DNA of 64,000 nucleotides from Trigonopsis variabilis (taxonomy: Eukaryota; Ascomycota; Trigonopsidomycetes; Trigonopsidales; Trigonopsidaceae), in NCBI GenBank assembly GCA_003707065.3, contig PPXM03000004.1, positions 868,001 through 932,000 on the forward strand. Direction: 5' to 3'. Shown here piece by piece: positions 1 to 11,432 of this stretch (positions are counted from its first letter, which is position 1; the number at the start of each line of letters is the position of its first letter). Position numbers and translations under genes: made by a program. The notes under the pieces are model-generated. The model was not told the origin of the DNA. It ran no database searches and was given only the letters and a program-made list of their open reading frames with translations.

Positions 1-274
1 CGTCAATGCCATCATGTTTATCGCCTACGCCGTGTCTAATATCATCGGTCCCCAGTTCTTCAAGTCAGCCCAAGCTCCCTACTATCCTCTTGGCGTTGGA
101 GCTATCTTTGGAGCCTACGCCTTGTCAGTGTTCTCCATGATACTGTACATGTTTCTTTGCCACGTTGACAATCGCAAGCGGGATGCCCGAGGCATCGATC
201 CAAGCGATCATCAAGACACTGATTGGAAGGATCTCACGGATCTTCAAAACCCTCACTTTAGGTACACTTGGTAG
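1..274 (+). CDS. Allantoate/Dal5-type MFS permease, C-terminal end (partial)
   Basis: The reading frame is open from base 2 to a TAG at 272-274, so only the last ~90 residues lie in the window. They hold a transmembrane helix pair: a NIIGPQFF stretch, then PYYPLGVGAIFGAYALS leading into a second hydrophobic helix. A short hydrophilic tail follows and ends in NPHFRYTW. The NIIGPQFF motif and a tail ending in 'D..NP.FRY' are typical of the anion:cation symporter branch of the major facilitator superfamily (Dal5, Tna1, Vht1 relatives), which import small organic anions or vitamins at the plasma membrane. The substrate cannot be told from this fragment. The 5' part is outside the window. Confidence 0.8.
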   Translation, partial: VNAIMFIAYAVSNIIGPQFFKSAQAPYYPLGVGAIFGAYALSVFSMILYMFLCHVDNRKRDARGIDPSDHQDTDWKDLTDLQNPHFRYTW

Positions 275-874
275 TTGGATATTGGATTGTGGATTGTGGA
301 TGTTTATGTCGGTTGTCTCTGTGGTTGACCTACGAATGCTTTGAATCGGTATCATTGATCGTAAACACGTCACAAATGCTTGCTATTGTATCTTGGTCCT
401 CAACTGTAAATGTTCTCTGCTCATCAGCGTCAACAGAAGGCGTTGCTCATTAATTAATTCAAGGCGCACGCTACTCGTGATCTGAATCGAGTATTTGGCC
501 TTCTCCTTGTTGTGATCTCGGTGGAGGCTAAATTAGAAAGGAGTTTCTATGGTCACTAATCCGACTGGGTGTTGCAAGAGAAGTCTACATAGCGATACCG
601 CTAACGCCTGTTCGATTTGTTCTACCAACTCTCCTAGTCTCTAGGACCATTCCTGTCAATGTACACCCTGGCTTTCTGTGGATATAAAAGTCTATGTTAA
701 TCTTTTTAAAAAAGTTAGTACAAGGCTCGTTCAGAATTTGCGCTCAGCTCGTAACACCCGGTGCATGGTAACTGCCAGAGCTCCCTTTCCCAGGCGAGCG
801 TAATCTGTGTCCCTTGGACGTAATTATCAGCCCAGGCCTAAAAACTTTTTCCCAATCCTAAACCACACGACACC
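275..874. other. Intergenic region upstream of eIF2-gamma
   Basis: This holds the 3' flank of the permease and the promoter of the eIF2-gamma gene. Short pyrimidine runs (ctccctttcccag near 780, ctttttcccaat near 845) precede the start codon, as is common for highly expressed fungal genes. I see no further gene. Confidence 0.5.
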
Positions 875-2520
875 ATGACGGGTAGGTCAACGTCGAGAAA
901 AGCGACTAATGTGTAGAACCTGATTATGAGGATATTGAAGAGCAAGTTGAAGAAGCTCAAGAGGAGCAGGAAGTTCAGGCTGAGGTCGACAAATTCGGGA
1001 ATACGACCTCTTCACTAGTCCAAGACGATCAGTCAGACGAATCAGATGAAGATACAACGGTGACGAAGAAAACAGTTAGTTTCGCAGAGCCGACTGAGGA
1101 TGGCGAGACTTCGGAAGAGCGTCGAAAGCGCGAATTCGAAGAAGGAGGAGGGTTGCCTGTCCAGCCTGATAATCCCGACTTTTCGAAGCTGACACCCTTA
1201 AGTCTCGAGATCATTTCACGACAAGCCACGATCAACATTGGCACGATTGGGCATGTCGCTCACGGTAAATCGACGGTGGTTAAAGCCATTTCCGGTGTCC
1301 AGACTGTCCGATTTAAGAACGAGCTTGAAAGGAATATTACCATCAAGCTGGGTTATGCTAATGCCAAAATCTACGAATGTGAGGATGACGAGATTCCTAG
1401 ACCTGCAAGATATGTGTCTTTTGGATCAGATAAAGAGATTGCTCCCTTAATTCCTGACGCAAACGGTAAGAAACATCGCTATAAACTACTTCGCCACGTG
1501 TCATTTGTCGACTGCCCCGGTCACGATATCTTGATGAGTACCATGTTGTCTGGTGCCGCGGTCATGGATGCCGCTTTACTGCTAGTTGCCGGAAATGAGC
1601 CCTGTCCCCAACCCCAGACTTCGGAGCATTTGGCAGCCATCGAAATCATGAAACTCAAGCATATCATTATTCTCCAGAACAAAGTTGATCTAATGCGAGA
1701 AGAAAGCGCTCTCGAACACGAAAAGTCTATTCTGAAATTTATCAAGGGCACTCGGGCTGACGGTGCTCCCATTGTCCCTATTTCTGCCCAACTCAAGTAC
1801 AATATTGACGCTGTAAACGAGTTTATTGTGAAAAAGATCCCCATTCCTCCTCGGGATTTCATGGCATCGCCTCGTCTAATTGTCATCCGATCATTTGACG
1901 TTAACAAGCCTGGTGCCGAGATTGACGAACTCAAAGGCGGTGTGGCAGGTGGTTCTATTCTCACTGGTGTTCTCAAACTGGGTGATGAGATTGAAATAAG
2001 GCCTGGTATTGTGTCCAAGGACGACGAAGGTCGGATTCAGTGCCGCCCTATCTTCTCGCGCGTTGTGTCACTTTTTGCCGATCACAACGATTTGAAATTT
2101 GCGGTTCCGGGTGGTTTGATTGGTGTCGGCACTCGAGTGGATCCAACGCTCTGTCGAGCCGATCGACTGGTCGGTCACGTCCTGGGTGCTCCCGGCAAGC
2201 TTCTTCCCATTTTCAGTGAGATTGAAATCAACTACTTCCTGTTGACTCGGTTGTTGGGAGTCAAGACCGATGAAAAGAAACAAGCCAAGGTTCAGAAGTT
2301 GACCAAGAACGAGATTCTCATGGTCAACATTGGGTCAACCGCCACAGGTGCACGAGTGATGGGCGTCCGAGCTGATCTTGCCAAGCTGCAGTTGACTGTT
2401 CCTGCGTGTACAGAAGTCGGAGAGAAGATCGCCTTGTCGCGCCGGATTGAAAATCATTGGCGATTGATTGGATGGGCTTCCATCAAGCGAGGTTTAGTGC
2501 TTGAGCCGACTACGGATTAG
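875..2520 (+). CDS. GCD11: Translation initiation factor eIF2 subunit gamma
   Basis: This is the GTPase core of eIF2, which carries initiator Met-tRNA to the 40S subunit. The model is exon 1 875-881 (ATG ACG G), a 35-nt intron 882-916 with a GACTAAT branch, and exon 2 917-2520, giving 536 residues (yeast Gcd11 is about 527). The acidic N-terminus ([19 protein letters not shown]) is typical of the family. G1 is GHVAHGKS at residues 114-121, G3 DCPGH near 201 and G4 NKVD near 257. The beta-barrel domains follow, with the GSILTGVLK segment and a conserved C-terminal stretch ([20 protein letters not shown]). The cysteines of the usual zinc-knuckle insert just before G3 are nearly all absent (see findings). 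The gene converges on the NmrA-like gene with a 96-bp gap. Confidence 0.95.
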
Positions 2521-2616
2521 ATGTATCATTACCACGCGAGCAAAAGGAGTGCATGAGGAATTAATACAGTCATTGTCATGTTGTGTTCGTGATCGCTAGA
2601 ATAGATAACATAAACA

Positions 2617-3672
2617 CTAAATCTTCATCATAACCAGTTCCCCATTGGGGCTCCCATTCATCAGCTTGGACTGCCACTCTGGTTTGCGAATATCAAAGCC
2701 ACTCTTACGTAGCCAATCTTCCCATGAAGTCAATTCGAATCCTGCGTCCCTAGCAGCCTCGACCGCTCTGGCCTCTTCCCAGATCTCTTTGGGGAGTCGA
2801 GGCCAGACGGAGCCTTCGTTGATGATTTTCATTGAGTCGTCACCTTGTTCATAAATGCCTGACCAGGTCCCATCCTTATAAATCACCTCTACAGGTTGTT
2901 CAGTGACCTTTGAGTACGTCTCTGCGATTTCTTTGACGCCAATCTTCTCGTAGCCAATTGGAATGATCTTGCCCACCCATTTGGAGGGGTGCTTGAGCAC
3001 TCCCAGAATGATCTTACCTAGATCAGTATAGGTAGCAATCATTTCTATCTTGGTCTCTGGTTTAAGCGACGGGACCCAGAAGCGGGCAGCACCCGTCTCA
3101 GTAAGGGTGGGAGGAACCAAAGTCACATAATAGGAGAAGTACATGCCCAGATAGATCTGGATAAACTTGATTGGAAGTGTTTCCATATAAGCAGAGATTG
3201 CCGCCTTGTTATTGAACGAGTACTTCTCTGGAAGCTCAGGGATGGCGCAAAGCGACGAGTAGATAAGGTACTCTACACCGCAAGCGACACAAACATCACC
3301 AATGTTCTTTCCTTGAATAATTTCGTCCGTTCGTCGATTCGCCAGAGCGGGGTCATCGGTATTGGTATTGGCAAAGACCGCCCAAGAATCTTGAAAGGCA
3401 GCCTTGAGCCCTTCGATGTTAAAAAGGTCGGTCTTTATAAATATCAGTAATTGTTACACCTGTTGTCATACTTCATATAATTCCACGCCCCATGAGGCAA
3501 CTTCTTGGGCACTTTTAGATGACTTGCTGCGGGTGATGCCTCGCACCTTGTAGAGACCAGACTCGGCCAGGTACTTTGCTACTGAACCGCCTAGAGAGTC
3601 AATTCAAACCGCCGGCGAGTGATTAAATTCACCTTGATTGCCAGTAACTCCGAGTACAGTGACTATTTTCAT
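2617..3672 (-). CDS. NmrA-like family NAD(P)-binding protein
   Basis: Three exons on the reverse strand (3672-3633, 3590-3472, 3432-2617; introns of 42 and 39 nt) encode 324 residues. The protein begins MKIVTVLGVTGNQGGSVA, a Rossmann fold with the GxxGxQG dinucleotide-binding loop used by NmrA/HSCARG-type proteins, which are atypical short-chain dehydrogenases. Later segments fit the family: VFANTNTDDP after strand 4, YLIYSSLCAIPEL in place of the catalytic Tyr region, and a conserved mid-part ETKIEMIATYTDLGKI. Such proteins sense NADP/NADPH or act as isoflavone-reductase-like oxidoreductases. The specific partner here is unknown. Splicing is supported by continuous homology across both junctions. 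Confidence 0.85.
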
Positions 3673-4870
3673 TATGTCTTAGGCTTCAACCATGGCTCAT
3701 GATATATAAATCACCATCGTCGAGGCAGGTGAACCCGAGCCCAGTCGAGCTCGGCGAGAGAAATGATACAATCGGCGTGGTGTTGCCAGATACACCAAAG
3801 CTCCGCCGACAACCGTTCTACTATTGCAGAAAAGGATGGACTCAATTGTAACTCTCAAGCAAAGAGCTGAGCTTTTGTGATAAAAGTCCCCTGACTCAAT
3901 TCCCCTTTCTGCTAGATACGTTTATAGAAGTCCCACTTATCTTTTCCTTTTTAGATACCCTCCTTTGGTTGCCAAGCCAACCGTGGGAAACCGATCGGCT
4001 ACGATTTAGCCCAGGGGGGTCTGGCAAAAGTCGAGACCCGACTAAGCTGTATTCATTTCCGGGCTGTTTACGACTATAGCGCAGTCGAATCGTGTGTCAT
4101 TTGCGATCCAACAGTTTATCACCGAATTGAATCGAGGGGAAAGATGACGTCGGTGACAAAATTTTGATCAAGACGATGAGCAATCATGTTTGTCTATCGT
4201 ATCCGTATCCCATTTTACCACTCTGACGTAAAACGATAGGAGTTTGAAGCTTGATGAGCCTCGACGTGCAGTTATGGCCTGTTCCGATCCTTCTAGATAA
4301 TTGCCTACATCAGCTCTTTAGCGATCTTAAGGGGTTAATGGAGCAACGGCGGCAAAGGCTTTTTCAATTAGATTTAAAAAATCCTTTAAATGTATTATTC
4401 TTGTTATTCACGACGCATCCGCGGATCGGCCTTTGGAATCGCGCTGAGAGCTCCTTAGATGGCCCAGGTCGCCTACCTAGTTTGGCACACTAGTGCCGAT
4501 ACTCAAGACAGCACGCAAGTGTAACATAGCCCTGAAGGGCTAAAAAAAGAATTGAGGCCTTGAGTGACAGAGACCAGTAGTCGGATTCGTTCCAACGGTC
4601 TAAACTAGTGGAGAAAAGCTTTTTTTTGACTGGCCATTTGTCAACCCTTGCTCATCGTTCATCACTTTTGAAACTTGGTTGTCCCCTAATTTATTCTCGG
4701 CTGTCTGCCAAAAAAGGAAGCCGCCCACCCAGAGCCCCGTTTGGGCATGCTTCCCTCTTACCCTTTTGGGAAAGCCTGACTCCTTCCTACGAAAACGAGC
4801 CGTACCAAATTTTCGCTATAAATACGCCACCGCACCCGCCGAGAAAATTTCCTCCTATCTATCTTTTACG
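3673..4870. other. Divergent promoter region between the NmrA-like gene and the small wall-protein gene
   Basis: About 1.2 kb without a supported gene. It contains several T-rich runs and short palindromes. A TATA box at 4817-4824 and CT-rich sequence lie just before the downstream ATG. Its length suggests a complex promoter for the wall protein. Open frames here are short and of biased composition. Confidence 0.5.
4817..4824 (+). promoter_or_regulatory. TATA box of the small GPI-type protein gene
   Basis: TATAAATA lies 54 bp upstream of the ATG at 4871 and is followed by pyrimidine-rich sequence. This layout is typical of strongly transcribed fungal genes. Confidence 0.6.
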
Positions 4871-5487
4871 ATGAAATTCTCTACTATTGCTCTCGCTCTC
4901 GCTGCTGCTTCTACCGTTAGGTAAGTTCCTCCTATCCGGCATCCTCGTCTGGAGATCTCCACTAGCCTTGGTCCCTGGTTTTTTAAGGGACCACCGGCAT
5001 CTCACGATTCTGCTTAGGGCCTTTATTAGATATCTCTGCTCAAGTTTCTTTACTCTTATATTTGTTTTCTTTTCTTTTTACTCTAACTTGCTCTTGACTT
5101 GGCTGTGTCACCCCTGTGATGTGCTCGTGACCCCACACACGAGCCCCTGGGGTCACTTCCATGTCAAGACATCTTTTTGAGAAGTCCATCTTGGAGTAGC
5201 AGTTCAAATCTATTGGATTTGATTTTGCTTTTTCACGCTTGACTGCTTTTTTCTTTGGCGTGAGCTGAGTCACTCCACCGAGATAGCCGCTGAGCGTTAC
5301 GGGCTGGGCAATACTAACTAACTTTAGTGCTCAAAACACTACCTGGGCCAACACTACCAACACCACCAACACCACCACCACCAGCGCCACATCTACTGCT
5401 ACTGGTACCTCTGGTGCTTTCCGAAACGTTGCTAACGCCGGTCTTGTCGGCCTTGTCGTTGCCGGAGGTGTTGCTCTTTCCCTCTAA
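4871..5487 (+). CDS. Small GPI-anchored-type cell wall protein (69 aa)
   Basis: Exon 1 is 4871-4920 and exon 2 is 5328-5487, separated by a 407-nt intron with GTAAGT at the 5' end and ACTAACTAAC...TTTAG at the 3' end. The product is 69 residues. It has a signal peptide (MKFSTIALALAAASTVSA), then a short Asn/Thr-rich segment of consecutive N-T-T sequons (NTTWANTTNTTNTTTTS), a Ser/Thr stretch, and a C-terminal hydrophobic tail (AGLVGLVVAGGVALSL) preceded by small residues that could serve as the GPI omega site. This architecture matches very small, heavily glycosylated wall proteins of the yeast Ccw type, but I recognise no specific orthologue. Exon codons favour C-ending and preferred triplets, suggesting high expression. 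The intron is ten times longer than most others here. Confidence 0.8.
5123..5156 (+). other. Overlapping, mutually exclusive hairpins inside the 407-nt intron
   Basis: GCTCGTG (5123-5129) can pair with CACGAGC (5138-5144). GTGACCCC (5127-5134) can instead pair with GGGGTCAC (5149-5156). The two stems share bases 5127-5129, and the second stem encloses the 3' arm of the first, so they cannot form together as simple hairpins. Nearby are two more perfect stems: GGTCCCT (4970-4976) with AGGGACC (4986-4992), and CAAATC/GATTTG near 5205-5221. Function is unknown; see findings. Confidence 0.4.
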
Positions 5488-5906
5488 AATATTGAAATCA
5501 TTCACTTCATCCATTTTGTATTTTTTGGGCTTTTCTAAGATGTGTTTAGAATACCAGGCCTCCTTCGATTACGGATTCCTTGCGGACTACGGGCGTGTGG
5601 ATATTTAATGTACGATGGGAAGGGCAACCGAGGTCTAGACGTTTATACAGCTGTAATTAGTTAATTGTTTCTATAATTTCCACTCTGAAGGGCGTAGCAA
5701 GTCACCATATCGATCTGGCTATCGATCTGGCTGTCGAGCATTTACCAGTGATGAGAACGTGATATATACCGCACTGCCTGCATCGCCGGGATCCTAGAGA
5801 AACCGTTACCACCTGAGGGCTCGGGCTGCGGCACAAGTGCGAGACCTCAAGACAGTTACGCTCCATTGGCTCCTGACAACCCGGACAAACAATCCATCTT
5901 CACCGC
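5488..5906. other. Intergenic region before clathrin heavy chain
   Basis: This contains the 3' flank of the wall-protein gene, a 12-bp tandem duplication at 5709-5732, and the clathrin promoter. No gene is apparent. Confidence 0.5.
5709..5732. repeat. Two tandem copies of a 12-bp unit
   Basis: ATCGATCTGGCT occurs twice head to tail (5709-5720 and 5721-5732). A near third copy (gtcgagcatt) has diverged. It lies in the promoter-side spacer of the clathrin gene. Confidence 0.7.
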
Positions 5907-8900
5907 ATGTCTCAAGATCTCCCGATCCAATTCCAGGAGCATCTCCAGTTGACTTCAATTGGCGTTTCGCCAGAAGCAATTGGATTCAACACATGTACGC
6001 TCGAAAGTGATCACTATATCTGGTAAGTCCAGCCCTTCCCATCGTCCTTCAATCGGTCTCTCCTTGGCTTTTCATTCTATCTATTCATTTACGAGTCGCG
6101 TTTTCTCTCAATTATCTATTACGGTTCTTCTCAGACATTCATATGATCGCTTGCGAGACCTAATGTCACTTTCCTGCAGAAAGGGGACAGTCTAATTTTA
6201 TCGGCGATATATCGACTTTATCAGCTAAAATACTCCCTATATATTTTTCACTATGACTGCTCCTCGTTAGGGAGAGCGGGTCGCCCAGACGTGGGCGATA
6301 CTCAAGCCACTCTTGCCGATGCTCCACCTGCTTGGTGTAAGGTCATCCTTCATGCTTATCTTTGAATGTCGACGATGATTGATACAAGTGCACATTTCAC
6401 TAACTATCAGCATTCGTGATAAGGGATCCGATGGAAGTAACCAAGTTGTGATTGTGGACCTTCATAATAACAACAATGTCGTTCGTCGGAACATCACCGC
6501 CGATAACGCCATTATGAATCCTACGTCCAATATTATTGCACTTAGAGCTCAAGGACGCACTCTTCAGGTGTTCAATCTCGATTTGAAGCAAAAAGTTAAA
6601 TCTCACACGATGAACGAAGACGTTGTCTATTGGTGCTGGATCTCTAATTCCACTCTAGGTCTAGTTACTGCAACGTCGATCTATCACTGGAACGTCCTCC
6701 AGTCTGCCGAAGCTGCGCCAGTCCGAATCACTGAGAGACACTCCTCATTGGAAGGTACTCAGATCATCAATTATCGAACCAATGCTGCCGGTACTTGGTC
6801 TGTTCTAATTGGAATTTCCCAGCAAGGAGGTCGAATTGTCGGTAATATGCAACTTTATAGCCGCGAGCGAGGAATTTCTCAAGCCATTGAAGGCCATGCC
6901 GCTACTTTTGCTACCCTTCGACTCGAAAATGCACCTGAAGATACACAGCTTTTCGTCTTTGCTGTCAGACACGCTACTGGTGCTAACTTGCATATTGTGG
7001 AGATCGATCATTCTCCAAACAACCCTCCTTATCAGAAGAAGTCGGTCGAGATCTTTTTCCCTCCTGAAGCTGCTAGTGACTTCCCTGTGGCCGTCCAAGC
7101 TTCGCCTCGCTTTGGAGTTGTCTTTGTGGTGACCAAATACGGATTCATCCACTTGTTTGATCTTGAGACTGGTACGACAATCTATATGAACAGAATCTCC
7201 TCTGATACAATCTTTACTAGTGCTCCTTATGAGCCCACTTCAGGTATCCTTGCCATCAACCGCAAAGGCCAAGTGCTTTCGGTGTCCTTGGATGAAAACA
7301 ATGTGATTCCTTATATCTTGAATTCGCTTTCCAATACTTCTCTTGCTGTGTCTTTGGCCGCACGTGGGGGATTAGGTGGAGCCGATGATCTCTACAAGCA
7401 GCAGTTTACGCAGCTCTTGGCTCAAGGAAATGATCTCGAGGCTGCCAAGGTCGCGGCCTCATCGCCAAAAGGCATCCTTCGAACTCCCGAGACAATTGAG
7501 CGCCTTAAGCACCTTACAGCTGCTCCAGGAACCATATCTCCCATTCTTCAGTATTTCTCGACGCTGTTGGACAAAGGAACCTTGAACAAGCACGAAACCT
7601 TGGAACTCGCTCGCCCCGTCGTCCAGCAGGGCCGAGTGCAGTTGTTGGCTAAATGGTGGAGTGAAAACAAACTGGAACCTTCGGAAGAACTTGGTGATAT
7701 CCTGCGTGCTTCTGATTTGAACCTTGCTCTTCAGATCTATATCAAAGCTAATGTGCCATCCAAGGTTGTCGCTGCTCTTGCTCAAACTGGTCAATATGAT
7801 AAGATCGTTACTTATGCCAACAAGGTCGGATACACACCGGACTATACAAATCTCCTTCAAGATATTATCCGCATGAATCCTGAAAAGGGCGCAGAATTCG
7901 CTACTCAGCTAGCTCAGCAAGGTGCTGGATTGATTGATGTGGGGCGAATTTTAGACGTCTTTCTATCTCAGAATTTGATTCAGCAAGCCACTGCTTTTGG
8001 CTTGGATGCTCTCAAAGAAGATCGACCGGAGGACGGAGCTTTAGAAACTAGACTTTTGGAGGTCAATCTCTTACATGCGCCTCAAGTTGCCGATGCCATT
8101 TTGGGAAATGCCATGTTCACTCACTACGATAAAGCCACTATTGCTCAACTTTGTGAGAAGGCTGGTTTGTATCAGCGAGCGTTGGAACATTACAGTGACA
8201 TTGCTGATATTAAGCGAGTAGTTGTTCACACGAATGCTCTCCCGGCTGACTGGCTCGTGGCCTATTTCGGTAATCTCGGTGTAGAGCAATCCCTCGAGTG
8301 TCTTCATGAGATGCTCAAGGTGAATATTCGACAGAATCTTCAAGTCGTGATTCAAATTGCTGTCAAGTACTCAGAACAGCTAGGGCCTCTCAAGCTAGTG
8401 GCCCTTTTTGAAGAGTTCCGATCGTCAGAAGGACTTTACTATTATCTTCAATCTATCGTGAACTTGAGCCAAGATCCTGATGTTGTCTTCAAGTACATCC
8501 AGGCTGCTTGTCAAATTGGTCAATTGAAGGAGGTCGAGAGAATCTGCCGGGAAAACAACTACTACAATCCCGAGAAAGTCAAGAATTTCCTCAAGGAGGC
8601 TCATTTACAAGACCAACTTCCTCTTATCATCGTTTGCGACCGGTACGATTTCGTACATGACTTGGTTCTTTATCTTTACAAAAATCAACAGTTCAAGTTT
8701 ATTGAAGTTTACGTCCAACAAGTGAATCCTTCCAAGACCCCCGCGGTTATTGCCGGTTTACTAGACGTTGACTGTGACGAAGACATCATCAAAAGTTTGC
8801 TCATGTCTGTTCTTGGTCGAGTGCCCATCGATCCCCTTGTTGAAGAGGTTGAGAAGCGCAACCGCCTCAAACTATTGTTACCTTTCCTAGAAGCGTCTTT

Positions 8901-11361
8901 GCAGCAAGGCCAACAAGACGTGGGATTGTACAACGCCTTGGCAAAGATCTACATTGATTCCAATAATAACCCCGAAAAGTTCCTCAAGGAGAACGACCAA
9001 TATGATACATTGACGGTTGGTCTTTACTGCGAGAAACGAGACCCGTATCTGGCCTTCATTGCCTACGAGAAAGGGCAGAATGACCATGAGTTGGTCCGGA
9101 TTACCAACGAAAACTCCATGTTCAAACATCAAGCACGCTACTTGCTTCGTCGAGCTGATCCTGAACTATGGGCTTATGTGTTGAATGAGGAGAACATCTA
9201 TCGTCGCCAGTTGGTCGACCAAGTTGTCGCTACTGCCGTTCCCGAGTCAACCAACCCAGAGGATGTTTCGATTGCTGTCAAGGCTTTTATGGAGGCTGAT
9301 TTACCCTCTGAGCTGATTGAATTGCTCGACAAGATCGTTCTCGAACCGTCTCCTTTCAACGAGAATACCAGTCTCCAGAACTTGCTTATTTTGACTGCCA
9401 TCAAGGCCGATAAGGCAAGAGTGTCGGGTTACATTGAGAAGTTGGACAATTATGACGTTGAAGATATTGCTCAAATTTGTATTGAGAACGGTTTATTTGA
9501 GGAGGCTCTTCAAATCTACAGGAAGAACAACATGCCCATGGAGGCCTTGGGTGTTTTGGTCGATCATATCATGTCACTAGATCGAGCCGAGGATTTCGCA
9601 GAACAGGTCAACCTTCCCGAGGTTTGGTCCCGTCTTGGTAAGGCTCAATTGGATGGTCTTCGAATTGGTGACGCTATTGAGTCTTATATCCGTGCCAAGG
9701 ATCCTTCCAACTTTGCTGAGGTCATTGAAATCGCCTCTCGAGCCGGAAAAGACGAAGAGTTGATTAAATACTTGACCATGGCTCGGGATGTCGTCCGTGA
9801 GCCTTTGGTTGATGGTCAATTGCTTGTCTCCTACGCCCAAACCAATCGTCTTAATGATCTCAACGACGTTCTCAACGGTCCCAATGTTGCTAACTTGGAA
9901 GATGTTGGGGACAAGCTATACGATCTTGGTCAGTTCGAGGCCGCCAAGCTGGTCTATAGCAACATTTCCAACTGGTCGAAACTGGCCTCTACTCTTGTCC
10001 ACCTTGGAGATTATCAAGCAGCTGTTGATGCTGCCCGAAAGGCGTCGTCCATCAAGGTCTGGAAACAAGTCAACAGCGTATGTGTTGAGAAGGGTGAATT
10101 CCGTCTCGCTCAAATCTGCGGTCTGAACTTGATTGTCCATGCCGATGAATTATACGACCTGATTGAGCAGTATGAATATAACGGTTACTTTGACGAGCTC
10201 ATTTCTCTGTTGGAGCAAGGTCTCGCCTTGGAGCGAGCCCACATGGGAATGTTCACCGAATTAGCCATCTTATATGCCAAGTACAGGCCTGAAAAGATGA
10301 TGGAGCATCTCAAACTGTTTTGGTCGCGAATCAATATTCCCAAAGTTATTCGAGCCTGTGAGCAAGCTCACTTGTGGCCAGAACTGGTGTTCCTGTACTG
10401 CCACTATGACGAATGGGATAATGCTGCTTTGGCAATTATGGAGCATGCTCCTGATGCCTTTGAGCACTCTTCCTTTAAGGAGGTTGTCGTCAAGGTTGCC
10501 AATCTTGAAATATACTATAAGGCCTTGAATTTCTATTTCCAGGAACATCCGTCGTTGTTGACCGACTTATTAGCTGCACTAACTCCTCGCATTGACGTTG
10601 CTCGGTAAGACTGGGAATGAGAACTAGAGACGCTAACAAGCAGGGCTGTAAAGATGTTTGAAAAGTCTGAGAATCTGCCTTTGATCAAGCCGTTCATTGT
10701 TGCTGTGCAAGACCAGAATGTGCGTACGGTGAACGAAGCCTATCACAACATTTTGATTGAGGAGGAGGATTACAAGACTCTCCGAGATGCTGTGGATGCT
10801 TATTCCAATTATGATTGCTTGGAACTTGCTCGACGATTGGAGAGACATGACTTGATTTTCTTCAGACGGATTGCTGCCCATCTTTACAAGAAGAATAAGA
10901 AATGGGACCAGTCAATCAGTCTCTCAAAGGAGGACAAGCTGTTCAAGGATGCTATAGACACGGCCGCCACGAGCGAGGACAGTTCGGTTGTTGAGGAATT
11001 GTTGCGATATTTTGTGGATGTTGGCAACAAGGAATGCTACGCTGCCATGCTCTATACTTGCTACGACTTTATCCGTCACGACGTTGTGCTTGAGCTGTCG
11101 TGGCGCTACGATCTCAAGGACTTCACCATGCCATATCTGATTAATTACGCCAAAGTCTCGGACGATAGATTGGCGTCGCTTGAGCGTGACAACGAGGAGA
11201 GGAAGAAAAAGGAGGCCAGCGTGCAGCAGCAGGAAGAGTCTACTCCCATTCTCGGAGCTGGGTCTCGACTGCTGTTGACTCAAGGAACAGGAATGGGAGC
11301 GCCAGCCGGGTTTGGCAATGGACCAATGCCCCAAGTGACTGGCTTTGCAGGGGGCTACTAA
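5907..11361 (+). CDS. CHC1: Clathrin heavy chain
   Basis: This is the structural subunit of clathrin triskelia, acting at the plasma membrane, trans-Golgi and endosomes. Exons are 5907-6022, 6411-10604 and 10644-11361, with introns of 388 and 39 nt. The product is 1675 residues, the same length as animal clathrin heavy chain. Exon 1 encodes [20 protein letters not shown], the conserved start of the N-terminal beta-propeller. The propeller runs to about residue 330 and is followed by a linker and the long alpha-zigzag of clathrin heavy-chain repeats. The C-terminal exon holds the trimerisation region (rich in [20 protein letters not shown]-like helices) and a flexible Gly/Gln tail ending TGFAGGY. 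A second, unused ATG lies in intron 1. The gene converges on the small secreted-protein gene with a 71-bp gap. Confidence 0.96.
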
Positions 11362-11432
11362 GACGACGCAAGACAAGGGCTAGTTACGACAAGCTGTATT
11401 ACTCAAGAATAGTCTGATAAAGCTATTGTAGA

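Noticed and set aside
5123-5156. A box C/D or H/ACA snoRNA in the wall-protein intron
   Set aside because: Only partial C-like and D-like boxes are present and they do not lie at the right distance or flank a terminal stem.
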